NCBI RefSeq assembly: GCF_006546825.1
Contig: NZ_VICC01000001.1
Location: 64,191 to 128,190 of the forward strand
Source: Actinomyces oris
GTDB lineage: Bacteria; Actinomycetota; Actinomycetes; Actinomycetales; Actinomycetaceae
Reading direction: 5' to 3'
Length of the DNA stretch: 64,000 nt
The position numbers were made by a program, and so were the translations under genes. The notes beneath the pieces were generated by a model. It did no database searches. It was not told the origin of the DNA and saw only the letters and a program-made list of their open reading frames with translations. Below, in pieces: positions 1 to 8,244 of the stretch; the stretch's first letter is position 1; each line of letters opens with the position of its first letter.

Positions 1-38
1 CACAGGCCCGTCGTCACACCTCCCTTATTTTCACAAGA

Positions 39-97
39 GATATCGGACCAAATAAGAGGGACTCGTGGAGAGATTCATGTCACTCTTATTGGATATC
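39..97. repeat. Imperfect inverted repeat upstream of the PspC gene
   Basis: GATATC followed closely by CAAATAAGAG on the left is mirrored by CTCTTATTGGATATC on the right, around a loop of about 25 bases. The element is AT-rich compared with its surroundings. The remaining bases up to 280 show no convincing gene. It could be an operator or a terminator of a gene outside the window; nothing here decides between these. Confidence 0.35.
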
Positions 98-280
98 AAG
101 TATTTTCCAAGGTTCGTCCCATGGAAGTAGGAGGAAACCCTCCCACATCTTGCCCCCTCAATGCGCGCAAGCCCCACGCCAGATATATTCACCACCCGGT
201 CACCCCCTGTTGGACACTCATTTATTCAGGCCGTGACCCCGGCGTGACATCAGCGCATCAGGAATTGCAGAATATGCGCC

Positions 281-481
281 ATGACAGCACAGAATTCTAC
301 TGGTTTCGATTGGCCCGCCCGTTCCGCCGACAAGATCTGGCTCGGCGTCTGCGGAGGCCTGGCCAACAAATGGAACGTCAATGCCTGGCTGGTCCGCATC
401 ACCTTCTTCCTCTTCGTGGTGCCGCTCGGCTACGTGTACTACCTGGGCGCCCAGAACATGCCCGACCCTTCCGCCCGCTGA
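281..481 (+). CDS. Small PspC-domain membrane protein
   Basis: This 66-residue protein carries a single PspC-type domain. The motif KIWLGVCGGLANKWNVN at about residues 18-34 is the conserved entry to the domain, and it is followed by one hydrophobic segment (about residues 38-56, VRITFFLFVVPLGYVYYLG) expected to span the membrane. PspC domains are known from phage-shock and envelope-stress systems, but many actinomycetes carry short stand-alone versions whose role is unknown. It is monocistronic here; a strong hairpin follows about 130 bases downstream. The family call is confident, the role in stress is inference. Confidence 0.8.
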   Translation: MTAQNSTGFDWPARSADKIWLGVCGGLANKWNVNAWLVRITFFLFVVPLGYVYYLGAQNMPDPSAR

Positions 482-609
482 CCCGCCCTCACCTCACCGG
501 AAACCTCGATCCCACTCAATGATTCCCGAGGCCGCAGAGCGCAGGAAAACAGCTCTCGATTTCAGGTAGAAATATCCCTAACCAGCCATCCCGACATCTT
601 ATCGACCAA

Positions 610-657
610 CCACTTCCTGCTTCCGCAAGAGTATCTATCTTCGGAAGCAGGAAGTGG
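610..657. terminator. 16-bp perfect hairpin between pspC and feoA
   Basis: The arms CCACTTCCTGCTTCCG and CGGAAGCAGGAAGTGG are perfectly complementary around a 16-base loop that can itself pair AAGA with TCTT. A T-rich run (ATATTTTTTATG) follows on the plus strand, so a terminator for the PspC gene is plausible although the distance from its stop is about 130 bases. The stem is AT-richer than the surrounding genome. The stretch 482-885 holds no gene that I can support. Confidence 0.5.
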
Positions 658-704
658 TCTCAGCATATTTTTTATGGGATGACCCCGCCGCCAAGCCCCA
701 CTCA

Positions 705-721
705 ACTCAGGGCAACCTTAG
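705..721. promoter_or_regulatory. Possible degenerate DtxR/IdeR box upstream of feoA1
   Basis: Read on the minus strand, CTAAGGTTGCCCTGAGT shares about two thirds of its bases with the 19-bp DtxR/IdeR consensus TTAGGTTAGSCTAACCTAA. The outer half CCTTAGT is repeated inverted as ACTAAGG at 739-745. Iron-dependent repression of feo is expected in this group, but this match is weak and could be chance. Confidence 0.25.
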
Positions 722-885
722 TTTCCACTCCCAGGTTTCACTAAGGAATCAGATCTCCTTCCCACCATCCCTCCGCACAGTTGCGTCTCAACACAGCAGA
801 AGGCCTCCTGACCTGCTGCGAGGTTGAGAAGCATTGCCTTAGACTCATATCGACGAAGCCCTCTTCATGTCGATCTGAGGACACC

Positions 886-1281
886 ATGGATTTTGCTGTT
901 CCACGACACCGTGCCACCGAAGGCACCTCATACCTTCCCGAACCGGGTGCGACCACCTTCGCACTATCGGACCTGAGCCCCGGCACCAGCGGACGTATCA
1001 CCGGCCTGGCCGACGACGGCGTCGGCGGCGTCCTGGTCAAGCGCCTGCGCAACCTGGGCTTCGTCCCCGGCCGGATCGCCACGCCGCTGCGCCGTGCCCC
1101 GATGGGGGACCCGGTGGTCTACCGCGTCTCCGACTATGAGCTGTGCCTGCGCCGCCAGGAGGCCAGGCTCATCCAGGTCACCACTGTGGAGGCCGAGAAC
1201 CGCATCATCCTCCAACCCCGGCCTGCCGGACGGCACGCGGCCGACGACCCCGAAGCACCGAACACGGGAGAGACTCTGTGA
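886..1281 (+). CDS. feoA: Ferrous iron transport protein A, copy 1
   Basis: FeoA is a small cytoplasmic SH3-like protein that works with FeoB in Fe(II) uptake. The SH3-like core runs from TFALSDLSPGTSGRI to DYELCLRRQEARLIQV, with the conserved LGFVPG turn. The ATG at 886 is chosen because it follows TGAGGA at about 7 bases; an upstream ATG or alternative start at 781 would add 35 unconserved residues. The resulting 131-residue protein has extra tails at both ends compared with a typical 75-85 residue FeoA. Its stop overlaps the GTG start of feoB by two bases (GTGA), so the two are translationally coupled. It is closely related to feoA copy 2 at 4273. Confidence 0.9.
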   Translation: MDFAVPRHRATEGTSYLPEPGATTFALSDLSPGTSGRITGLADDGVGGVLVKRLRNLGFVPGRIATPLRRAPMGDPVVYRVSDYELCLRRQEARLIQVTTVEAENRIILQPRPAGRHAADDPEAPNTGETL

Positions 1282-3407
1282 GCACCCACGACACCACGCG
1301 GCACGCCACCGGGCAGTCGCAGCACTGCGAGCAGCCCTATGACGGCGCCGACTGCCACTGCGGCTCAGGAAGCTCCAAGACCCTGGTGGCCGGCGCTCCC
1401 CGCATTGCCCTGGCCGGCGCCCCCAACGCCGGCAAGACCTCCATCTACAACGCCCTGACCGGCCTGCACGCCAAGACCGGCAACTACCCCGGCGTCACCG
1501 TCCAACGATCGATGGGAACATGCAAGGTCGGCGGCAAGACCCTGACCATCGAGGACCTGCCGGGCGCCTACTCCCTGGACCCGATCAGCCCCGACGAGCA
1601 GATCGTCCACGACGTCCTCACCGGGACCTCGACCACGGTCAGCGCCCCGGACGCCCTGGTCATCGTCGTCGACGCCACGACCCTGCAGCGCGGCATGAAC
1701 TTCATCGCCGAGGCCCTCGCCCTGGGGCTGCCCACCTGCCTGGTGGTCACCATGACCGACGAACTCAGCCGCCGCACGGGCCGGCTCAACGTTGCGGCCC
1801 TCGGGCAGGCCCTGGGGATCCCGGCCGTGCGAGTCATCGGGCACCGCGGCGTCGGCATGCCCGACCTGCGCGCCCAGCTCGCCCAGGTCGAGAACTGGCA
1901 GCGCACCCCGCTGCCGCCGCCCACCGACCCCGACGAGATCACCTCCTGGGCCGACTCGGTGCTGGCCGCGGCGGACTACCAGGCGCCCCAGAACGACCAG
2001 ATCACCTCCGCGGTCGACAAGGTCCTGCTGCGCCCCGTCCCCGGCACCATCGTGTTCTTCACGATCATGTTCCTCTTCTTCCAGGCGATCTTCACCTGGG
2101 CGGCTCCCTTCCAGGACGCCGTCGAAGGAGGCTTCGGGTACCTGGGCGGACTGGTGCACAACTGGCTCGATGAGTCCCATCCGCTCATCGCCGGGCTCCT
2201 GGGGGACGGTCTCATCGGGGGTGTGGGCTCCGTGCTCACCTTCATCCCCCAGATCATCATCATGTTCCTCATCATCGCCGTCCTGGAGGGCGTGGGGTAC
2301 ATGTCCCGAGCCGCCTTCCTCATGGACAAGGTCATGAGTATCGCCGGGCTGGAGGGGCGGGCCTTCGTGGCGCTGCTGTCCTCGCTGGCCTGCGCGATCC
2401 CCGGGATCATGGCGACTCGCACGCTGCCCTCCACGAAGGACCGGGTGGCCACGATGCTGGCCGCCCCCCTCATGACCTGCTCGGCCCGCCTGCCCGTCTA
2501 CGTCATCATGATCTCCTTGACGGTCGACGGCGACGCCAAGGTCGGCCCCTTCGGGACACGCGGCGTCGTCATGTTCGCCCTCTACCTGCTGGGCGCGGTC
2601 TCCGCGATGGCGGCCGCCTGGGTGGTCAAGCAGCTCACCGACCGCGGCGGGGTGCTGCTGCCCTTCTACATGGAGATGCCGCCCTACCGCATGCCCCGCC
2701 TGCGCACCGTCCTCATCATGGTGTGGGACGCCTGCAAGGGCTTCTTGAAGAAGGCCGGCACGATCATCACCCTGACCACCGTCATCCTGTGGGTGCTGCT
2801 CAACGTTCCGATGCGCTCGGACGCCCAGTTCGAGGCCTTCTGCGCCTCCGACAAGCAGTGCGCCGCCATCGCGGCGGCCGTGGACAAGCCGGAGTCCTCC
2901 ACCGTCAAGGGCGATGACGGGCAGGTCATCACTGACGCCGAGGAGCTCGGCAAGCTGCTGGACGCTCAGAAGACCTCCTACACGATGGACAACTCCTGGG
3001 CGGCCAAGGGAGGCAAGGCGGTCCAGCCGGTCTTCGAGCCCCTGGGCTTCGACTGGCGCATCAACGTCGCCACCCTGTCCTCACTGGCGGCCCGCGAGAC
3101 CTTCGTGGCCACCCTCGGCCAGATCGCCGCCGCCGAGGACCCCGAGGACCCCGGCGCCCACCTGGCCACGATGACCTACCAGAAGGACACCCTGACCAAC
3201 AAGGCCGGCGACCAGCTGTTCAACCCAGCCACCGTCATCGCGATCCTCGTGTTCTTCGTCTACGCCCTGCAGTGCATGGCCACGGCCGGTGCGATGCGCC
3301 GCGAGACCGGCACCTGGAAGTGGCCGATCATCGCCTTCACCTACATGTTCGTCATGGCCTGGGTCATGGCGGCCCTCAGCCGCGCACTCGTGGCAGCGTT
3401 CATGTAG
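1278..3407 (+). CDS. feoB: Ferrous iron transporter FeoB, copy 1
   Basis: This is the GTP-gated inner-membrane Fe(II) permease (709 residues). The N-terminal G domain shows G1 GAPNAGKTS (residues 47-55), G3 DLPGAY (93-98) and a G4-like TMTD (158-161, where many FeoB have N at the first position). About eight membrane segments follow, including the two Gate repeats with the PGIMATRTLPS and FVATLGQIAAA loops. The GTG start overlaps the feoA stop. Unusually, the N-terminus before the G domain has a His/Cys cluster (QHCEQPYDGADCHCGSG, about residues 15-31) that is retained in copy 2. A hairpin follows the stop. The protein is very similar to copy 2 throughout. Confidence 0.96.
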   Translation: MSTHDTTRHATGQSQHCEQPYDGADCHCGSGSSKTLVAGAPRIALAGAPNAGKTSIYNALTGLHAKTGNYPGVTVQRSMGTCKVGGKTLTIEDLPGAYSLDPISPDEQIVHDVLTGTSTTVSAPDALVIVVDATTLQRGMNFIAEALALGLPTCLVVTMTDELSRRTGRLNVAALGQALGIPAVRVIGHRGVGMPDLRAQLAQVENWQRTPLPPPTDPDEITSWADSVLAAADYQAPQNDQITSAVDKVLLRPVPGTIVFFTIMFLFFQAIFTWAAPFQDAVEGGFGYLGGLVHNWLDESHPLIAGLLGDGLIGGVGSVLTFIPQIIIMFLIIAVLEGVGYMSRAAFLMDKVMSIAGLEGRAFVALLSSLACAIPGIMATRTLPSTKDRVATMLAAPLMTCSARLPVYVIMISLTVDGDAKVGPFGTRGVVMFALYLLGAVSAMAAAWVVKQLTDRGGVLLPFYMEMPPYRMPRLRTVLIMVWDACKGFLKKAGTIITLTTVILWVLLNVPMRSDAQFEAFCASDKQCAAIAAAVDKPESSTVKGDDGQVITDAEELGKLLDAQKTSYTMDNSWAAKGGKAVQPVFEPLGFDWRINVATLSSLAARETFVATLGQIAAAEDPEDPGAHLATMTYQKDTLTNKAGDQLFNPATVIAILVFFVYALQCMATAGAMRRETGTWKWPIIAFTYMFVMAWVMAALSRALVAAFM

Positions 3408-3436
3408 CTGGAGCACAACGAAGCAGTGACCAGGAC

Positions 3437-3462
3437 GGTGCCCCCGCGACGGCGGGGGCACC
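3437..3462. terminator. GC-rich hairpin after feoB1
   Basis: GGTGCCCCCGC and GCGGGGGCACC form an 11-bp perfect stem with a GAC loop, 30 bases after the feoB stop. There is no T-tract on either strand, so it may attenuate rather than end transcription into the NifU-like gene that starts 28 bases later. Confidence 0.5.
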
Positions 3463-3489
3463 CCGGACATCAGGAGAAGTGAGGCAGCC

Positions 3490-4026
3490 GTGCCCGTCGT
3501 TCCCACGCACCCGACAACCACGCCGGACCCGGACGTACTGCGGTGGGTCATTCCCGACGGCCTGCTGGCCTTCACCGGGGAGGTCGCCCACGCCCCGGCG
3601 CTTCTCCAGCAGCTCCTGGACGACGGCACCCTGCGCTCGGTGAGGGTCGACGGCGGCGGGGTGCTCACCCTCCTGGGCACCGGCCACGACTGGCGCACGG
3701 AGGGGGCCCGGGTGCGATCCGCCCTGGTGGACGCCCTGGGCGCCCCGAAGTCGTGGAAGGGCGCCGCCACCGCCCACGCCTCCGGCCCCGACGACGCCCT
3801 GGAGGCCGCCGCCCGGCAGATCGCCGACGGTTCCCTGGGGACCTTCGTCAACAGCCACGGGGGCGCGCTCGTGGTGCACTCGGTGCACGACGGCGTCGTC
3901 GAGATCGCCATGGAGGGCGCCTGCGACCACTGCCCGGCCGCGGAGATCACGATGCACGCGCGCTTCGAGCACCTGCTGCGGCGCCGCTGCCCCTGGCTGG
4001 TCGAGGTCCGTCGGATCGACGAGTAG
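3490..4026 (+). CDS. NifU-like (Nfu) Fe-S cluster scaffold protein
   Basis: This 178-residue protein has the two-part layout of Nfu/NfuA scaffolds. The first part (about residues 15-85, LRWVIPDGLLAFTGE to SALVDAL) resembles the Nfu N-terminal domain. The C-terminal NifU domain (about 95-175) carries the cluster-binding motif GACDHCPAA (CxxC, about 146-154). Nfu proteins hold and deliver Fe-S clusters in the cytoplasm. The GTG start at 3490 follows AGGAG at 3472. It lies between the two feoAB operons, which suggests it uses or senses the incoming iron; that link is inferred from position. It could be co-transcribed with feoB1. Confidence 0.85.
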   Translation: MPVVPTHPTTTPDPDVLRWVIPDGLLAFTGEVAHAPALLQQLLDDGTLRSVRVDGGGVLTLLGTGHDWRTEGARVRSALVDALGAPKSWKGAATAHASGPDDALEAAARQIADGSLGTFVNSHGGALVVHSVHDGVVEIAMEGACDHCPAAEITMHARFEHLLRRRCPWLVEVRRIDE

Positions 4027-4051
4027 CCTCCCCCGACAGCAGCCCGCCGTC

Positions 4052-4115
4052 GAGCCGGGTATTTTTCGCACAGTCTCGCCGTTTTCCGCACGGCTGCGCG
4101 AGAAGTGCCCGGCTC
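4052..4115. repeat. Family B palindromic repeat, copy 1
   Basis: GAGCCGGGTATTTTTCGC on the left pairs imperfectly with GCGAGAAGTGCCCGGCTC on the right, with further internal pairing. Near-identical ends occur at 36917 and 41931. It starts 26 bases after the stop of the NifU-like gene and could act as its terminator. Confidence 0.7.
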
Positions 4116-4177
4116 GGCGCGTTGCGGGACGTGGGCCCGCCCCTGATCTGTGTCGGTGCCGCCCCAAAGTCGTGACG

Positions 4178-4196
4178 ATAGTTAAGCCTCACCTTA
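4178..4196. promoter_or_regulatory. DtxR/IdeR-like iron box upstream of feoA2
   Basis: ATAGTTAAGCCTCACCTTA matches the actinobacterial DtxR/IdeR consensus TTAGGTTAGSCTAACCTAA at about 14 of 19 positions, including the central AGCCT. It lies 77 bases upstream of the feoA2 start, where a repressor would cover a promoter. The match is read by eye. Repression by a DtxR-family protein in high iron is the known behaviour of such boxes in corynebacteria and mycobacteria. Confidence 0.55.
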
Positions 4197-4272
4197 GAAT
4201 GTCATCGTCGATGCGCTCCCCCGCATCGCGATCGAGAACAGACTCAAGGATCCGAGGAGCTCCGAGAGCAAC

Positions 4273-4650
4273 ATGGCGACTGCAGTCTCACATCACAGCA
4301 CAACGACGCCGGCCGGCACCGGAGCCGCCCCGCCGTCGACGCACACATCCCTGTCCGATCTGCGTCTGGGGACCAACGCCCGGGTCATCGGGCTACAGGA
4401 GGACACGGCAGACGACCCCATCGCCAAGCGGCTGAGCAACCTGGGCTTCGTGCCCGGCCGAACCGTGACGCCGCTGCGCCGCGCCCCGCTGGGTGACCCG
4501 GTGGTCTACCGCGTCGCCGACTACGAGCTGTGCCTGCGCCGCCACGAGGCCCACATGGTTCACGTCGAGGTCCTCACCGAGGCCGACGTCGTCGAGCCCC
4601 TCACCGGGCAGCGGGCCGGCACCACCGAGCGTGAGGAGCAGCGCCCATGA
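4273..4650 (+). CDS. feoA: Ferrous iron transport protein A, copy 2
   Basis: This is a second FeoA (125 residues) with the same SH3-like core as copy 1 (TSLSDLRLGTNARVIGL through LCLRRHEAHMVHVEV) and the same LGFVPG turn. The ATG is preceded by GGAGCTCCGAGAGCAAC, giving a GGAG ribosome site. Its end overlaps the ATG of feoB2 by four bases (ATGA). Nucleotide similarity to copy 1 is strong in the core and lost in the N-terminal tail and upstream region, so the two operons probably have different promoters. A DtxR-like box lies upstream of this copy. Confidence 0.9.
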   Translation: MATAVSHHSTTTPAGTGAAPPSTHTSLSDLRLGTNARVIGLQEDTADDPIAKRLSNLGFVPGRTVTPLRRAPLGDPVVYRVADYELCLRRHEAHMVHVEVLTEADVVEPLTGQRAGTTEREEQRP

Positions 4651-6746
4651 GCGACCACTGCGCAGCCTCCGAGGTCCCCGGCGCCCCCGACTGCCACTGC
4701 GGGTCCTCCAGCTCCAAGACCCTGGTGGCCGGCGCCCTGAGGGTCGCCCTGGCCGGGGCCCCCAACGCCGGCAAGACCTCCATCTACAACGCCCTGACCG
4801 GTCTGCACGCCAAGACCGGCAACTACCCCGGCGTCACCGTGGCGCGGTCGCTGGGGACCTGCCGGATCGGCGAGACCAGCCTGACCATCGAGGACCTGCC
4901 GGGCGCCTACTCCCTGAACCCGATCAGCCCCGACGAGCAGGTGGTGCGTGACGTCCTCACCGACGCCTCGCAGAGCATCACCGTGCCCGACGCCCTCGTG
5001 GTCGTCGTCGACGCCACGACGCTCCGGCGAGGGCTGAACTTCGTCGCCGAGGCCCTCGCCCTGGAGCTGCCCACCTGCCTGGTGGTCACCATGACCGACG
5101 AGCTCACGCGGCGCGCCGGGCGCCTGGACGTGGCAGCCCTCGGGCAGGCCCTGGGGATCCCGGCCGTGCGGGTGGTCGGCAACCGCGGCATCGGGATTCC
5201 CGAGCTGCGCGAGCACCTCACGGAGGTCTCCGCGTGGCAGCGCCCGCCGCTGCCCGCGCCGACGGAGCCCACCGAGGTGGCCTCCTGGGCCGATTCCATC
5301 CTGGAGGCCGCCGACTACCAGGCGCCTCAGCAGGACCGCATCACGACCGCCGTCGATAAGGTCCTGCTCAACCCCGTCCTGGGGTCCCTGGTGTTCTTCG
5401 CCATCATGTACATCTTCTTCCAGGCGATCTTCACCTGGGCGGCACCTTTCCAGGACGCCGTCGAGGGCGGGTTCAGCGCCCTGGGGGAGCTGGTGCACGG
5501 CTGGCTCGACGAGTCCCACCCGCTGCTGGCCGGGCTCCTGGGGGACGGTCTCATCGGGGGTGTGGGCGCGGTGCTCACCTTCGTCCCCCAGATCATCATC
5601 ATGTTCCTCATCATCGCCTTCCTCGAAGGCGTGGGGTACATGTCGCGCGCCGCCTTCCTCATGGACCGGATCATGAGTCGGGCCGGGCTGGAGGGGCGGG
5701 CCTTCGTGGCGCTGCTGTCCTCCTTCGCCTGCGCGATCCCCGGGATCATGGCGACTCGCACGCTGCCCAGCGCCAAGGACCGGGTGGCCACGATGCTGGC
5801 CGCCCCGCTCATGACCTGCTCGGCGCGGCTGCCCGTCTACGTCCTGCTCACCTCCATCATGGTGCCCGCCGACGCGAAGATCGGGCCGCTGAGCGCGCGC
5901 GGCACCGTCATGTTCGCCCTCTACCTGCTGGGGGCGGTCTCCGCGATGGTGGCCGCCTGGGTGGTCAAGCGCCTCACCGACCGCGGCGGGGTGCTGCTGC
6001 CCTTCTACATGGAGATGCCGCCCTACCGGCTGCCGCGGCCGCGCACCGTTCTCATCATGGTGTGGGACGCCTGCAAGGGCTTCGTGAAGAAGGCCGGGAC
6101 CGTCATCGCCCTGACCACGCTCATCCTGTGGGTGCTGCTCAACGTGCCGATGCGCTCCGAGGAGCAGTTCAACGCCCACTGCTCCGCCAGCGCCGAGTGC
6201 GCGGCCGTGTCCGCGGCGGTGGAGGACCCGGCGTCGTCGACCATCAAGGGCGATGACGGGCAGGTCATCACCGACCCCGAGGAGCTCGGCAAGCTGCTGG
6301 ATGCGCAGAAGACCTCCTACACGATGGACAACTCCTGGGCGGCCGCCATCGGCAAGACGGTGCAGCCGGTCTTCGAGCCGCTGGGCTTCGAGTGGCGCGT
6401 CAACGTGGCGATCCTGTCCTCGCTGGCGGCGCGCGAGACCTTCGTGGCCACGCTCGGCCAGATCGCCGCCGCCGAGGACCCCGAGGAGCCCAGTGCGCAC
6501 CTGGCCACGATGACGTACCAGAAGGACACGCTCACCAACAAGGCCGGCGACCAGCTGTTCAACCCGGCCACGATCGCGGCGATCCTGGTGTTCTTCGTCT
6601 ACGCCCTGCAGTGCATGGCCACGGCGGCGGCGATGCGCCGGGAGACCGGCACCTGGAAGTGGCCGGTCATCGCCTACACCTACATGTTCGTCACGGCATG
6701 GGTCATGGCGGCCCTCACGAGGGTCATCGTCGCCATGCTCATGTAG
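4647..6746 (+). CDS. feoB: Ferrous iron transporter FeoB, copy 2
   Basis: This 699-residue FeoB is closely related to copy 1 along its length, including G1 GAPNAGKTS, G3 DLPGAY, TMTD, the Gate repeats and the long periplasmic-type loop with KGDDGQVIT. It also keeps the N-terminal CHCG motif (PDCHCGSSSSK, about residues 14-24). The ATG overlaps the feoA2 stop. The high similarity of the two operons, with a NifU-like gene between them, points to an in-place duplication followed by divergence of the upstream regions. Whether one copy carries a different metal such as Mn(II) cannot be told from sequence. Confidence 0.96.
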   Translation: MSDHCAASEVPGAPDCHCGSSSSKTLVAGALRVALAGAPNAGKTSIYNALTGLHAKTGNYPGVTVARSLGTCRIGETSLTIEDLPGAYSLNPISPDEQVVRDVLTDASQSITVPDALVVVVDATTLRRGLNFVAEALALELPTCLVVTMTDELTRRAGRLDVAALGQALGIPAVRVVGNRGIGIPELREHLTEVSAWQRPPLPAPTEPTEVASWADSILEAADYQAPQQDRITTAVDKVLLNPVLGSLVFFAIMYIFFQAIFTWAAPFQDAVEGGFSALGELVHGWLDESHPLLAGLLGDGLIGGVGAVLTFVPQIIIMFLIIAFLEGVGYMSRAAFLMDRIMSRAGLEGRAFVALLSSFACAIPGIMATRTLPSAKDRVATMLAAPLMTCSARLPVYVLLTSIMVPADAKIGPLSARGTVMFALYLLGAVSAMVAAWVVKRLTDRGGVLLPFYMEMPPYRLPRPRTVLIMVWDACKGFVKKAGTVIALTTLILWVLLNVPMRSEEQFNAHCSASAECAAVSAAVEDPASSTIKGDDGQVITDPEELGKLLDAQKTSYTMDNSWAAAIGKTVQPVFEPLGFEWRVNVAILSSLAARETFVATLGQIAAAEDPEEPSAHLATMTYQKDTLTNKAGDQLFNPATIAAILVFFVYALQCMATAAAMRRETGTWKWPVIAYTYMFVTAWVMAALTRVIVAMLM

Positions 6747-6834
6747 GCGGGGTGCGGCGCGCTGGCCGGGCCGCGCCTGCACCGTGTGCGCCCGCCGCCC
6801 CGGCACACACCGCCTACCCCCGCACCTCCCCCAC

Positions 6835-6900
6835 ACACTTCGACCGAATCTTCATAAACGACGCGGCTCCGGGTCTTTTTTGAAGATTCGGTCGAAGTGT
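6835..6900. repeat. Family A palindromic repeat, copy 1
   Basis: Two perfectly complementary 20-base arms (left 6835-6854, right 6881-6900) enclose a loop containing ACGCGGCTCCGGGTC and a T6 run. The loop core recurs at 39761, 61829 and 63222, so this is a dispersed element and not only a terminator. It lies between feoB2 and the Nudix gene. Confidence 0.85.
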
Positions 6901-6987
6901 TAGGCGAGTGCCGGCACTTGGCAGCTGCCAGCCCCCGCGGTCGCCTCCCACTCCGCCCCGCGGCGGGTGATCGTCTAGGCTCGCGGC

Positions 6988-7488
6988 ATGGCGACTCCGG
7001 AGTTCATCGTCTCCCTGCGACAGAGGATCGGGCACGACATGCTGTGGCTGCCGGGGGTGAGCATCGTCGTCGTCGACGAGGCCGGCCGGCTCCTGCTGGG
7101 GCGGCGCGCCGACAACGGGCGCTGGGCGGTGGTCTCCGGCATCCCCGAGCCCGGCGAGCAGCCGGCGGTGGCGATCCGGCGCGAGTGCCTGGAGGAGACC
7201 GGTGTGGACGTGGAGGTGCTGGCCATCACAAGCGTGACCGCGGGCGAGCCCTTCGCCTTCCCCAACGGGGACAACTGCGTGTTCATGGACATCAATTTCG
7301 TGGGGCGGGCGAGGCCCGGCAGCGCGGATCGCGCCCACGTGGCCGACGACGAGTCCACGCAGGTGGGCTGGTTCGCGCCGGACGCGCTGCCCGAGCCGCT
7401 GCTGAGCTCGACCCCCGCACGCATCGAGGCGGCCCTGGCCTGGCTGGCCGACCCGACGTCGGGCGCGCGCTTCCACCCGGCGTCCTGA
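6988..7488 (+). CDS. Nudix hydrolase
   Basis: The 166-residue protein contains the Nudix box GIPEPGEQPAVAIRRECLEE (about residues 51-70), matching GX5EX7REUXEEXGU, so it should hydrolyse a nucleoside diphosphate linked to some group X with Mg2+. The substrate cannot be read. The N-terminal segment IGHDMLWLPGVSIVVVDE is typical of actinobacterial NTP-pyrophosphohydrolase-like Nudix proteins. It is flanked by repeat families A and C and is probably monocistronic. Confidence 0.88.
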   Translation: MATPEFIVSLRQRIGHDMLWLPGVSIVVVDEAGRLLLGRRADNGRWAVVSGIPEPGEQPAVAIRRECLEETGVDVEVLAITSVTAGEPFAFPNGDNCVFMDINFVGRARPGSADRAHVADDESTQVGWFAPDALPEPLLSSTPARIEAALAWLADPTSGARFHPAS

Positions 7489-7535
7489 CGCCGGCTACCG
7501 CCTTCGTCCGGCCGGCGACATCCGGGGACGTCGAC

Positions 7536-7633
7536 GGGGACATTCCGCGCGGCGGGGTGCCGTCTCTTCCGGACGGGGGCAACCTGCGCGTACGGGGACG
7601 GGATTCCTGTCCCCGACGGCGTCGAATGCCCCC
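7536..7633. repeat. Family C structured repeat, copy 1
   Basis: This short version begins with GGGGACATTCCGCGCGGCGG, contains a central GGGACGGGATTCCTGTCCCC stem and ends with CGACGGCGTCGAATGCCCCC. The outer ends are inverted relative to each other. It fills most of the gap between the Nudix gene and the convergent VOC gene. Confidence 0.8.
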
Positions 7634-7660
7634 GGCCGTAGGAGGGAAAGGCGGCTGCAG

Positions 7661-8173
7661 TCAGGCCTCGGGAACCTCGATGCCGATGCGCCGGAGGCCA
7701 TCGGCCTGCGCGCTGTTCGGGTCCAGGGGCCTGGCGGCGGTGAGGATGACGCGCACGCCCTCGGGGGTGACGACCTCGACCTCGCGGGAGTTCCACGGAG
7801 TGACGCGCGGGCCGGTGACGCTGCCCGGCCGGCGCTGCTCACAGGCCGCGGCGATCTCGTCGATCTGGGACAGGACGCAGGAGAAGCTGACGCTCATCGA
7901 GGGGCCGTCGGCCGGGGCGGGTGCCTGCGGCGCCGGCACCAGGAGGACATCCTGGAAGGCCCAGCGGCGCAGGTGCACCAGCTGGCCGGGAATGCTGAAC
8001 AGAGTGAAGAAGCCCAGTGCCTCGGTCCAGAAGTCGACCGAGGCGTCCAGGTCCGACGTCGGGACGGTGACGAACATCGGCATGCCGTAGATGCCGTGGA
8101 AGGGCTCGGGCGGTTGGGCGTCCTCGCTGGGCGCGGGCACGGGGCTCATCTCGAATGCGTTGAAGGTGCTCAT
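7661..8173 (-). CDS. VOC-superfamily (glyoxalase-like) protein
   Basis: The 170-residue protein has the paired beta-alpha-beta-beta-beta pattern of the vicinal oxygen chelate fold, with MPMFVTVPTSDLDASVDFWT near residue 31 and REVEVVTPEGVRVILTAA near residue 131 as first and last strands. The usual metal ligands are not obvious, so an enzymatic reaction cannot be assigned; many such proteins are binding or resistance proteins. It lies between two family C repeats and has no clear operon partner. Confidence 0.75.
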   Translation of the reverse strand: MSTFNAFEMSPVPAPSEDAQPPEPFHGIYGMPMFVTVPTSDLDASVDFWTEALGFFTLFSIPGQLVHLRRWAFQDVLLVPAPQAPAPADGPSMSVSFSCVLSQIDEIAAACEQRRPGSVTGPRVTPWNSREVEVVTPEGVRVILTAARPLDPNSAQADGLRRIGIEVPEA

Positions 8174-8244
8174 GCGGGGCAGCCTCGTCCCTCACGCTAC
8201 GTGAGGGTCAAGGTGATCCGCGTTGCTGTTGGCCCCCTGCGGCC

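Noticed and set aside
121-522. 133-residue plus-strand reading frame over the PspC gene
   Set aside because: It overlaps the well-supported PspC gene in another frame and has no domain or ribosome site.
4560-6836. Very long minus-strand frame opposite feoB2
   Set aside because: Antisense to a conserved gene; composition (Gly, Arg, His, Val) is what the complement of GC-rich codons gives.
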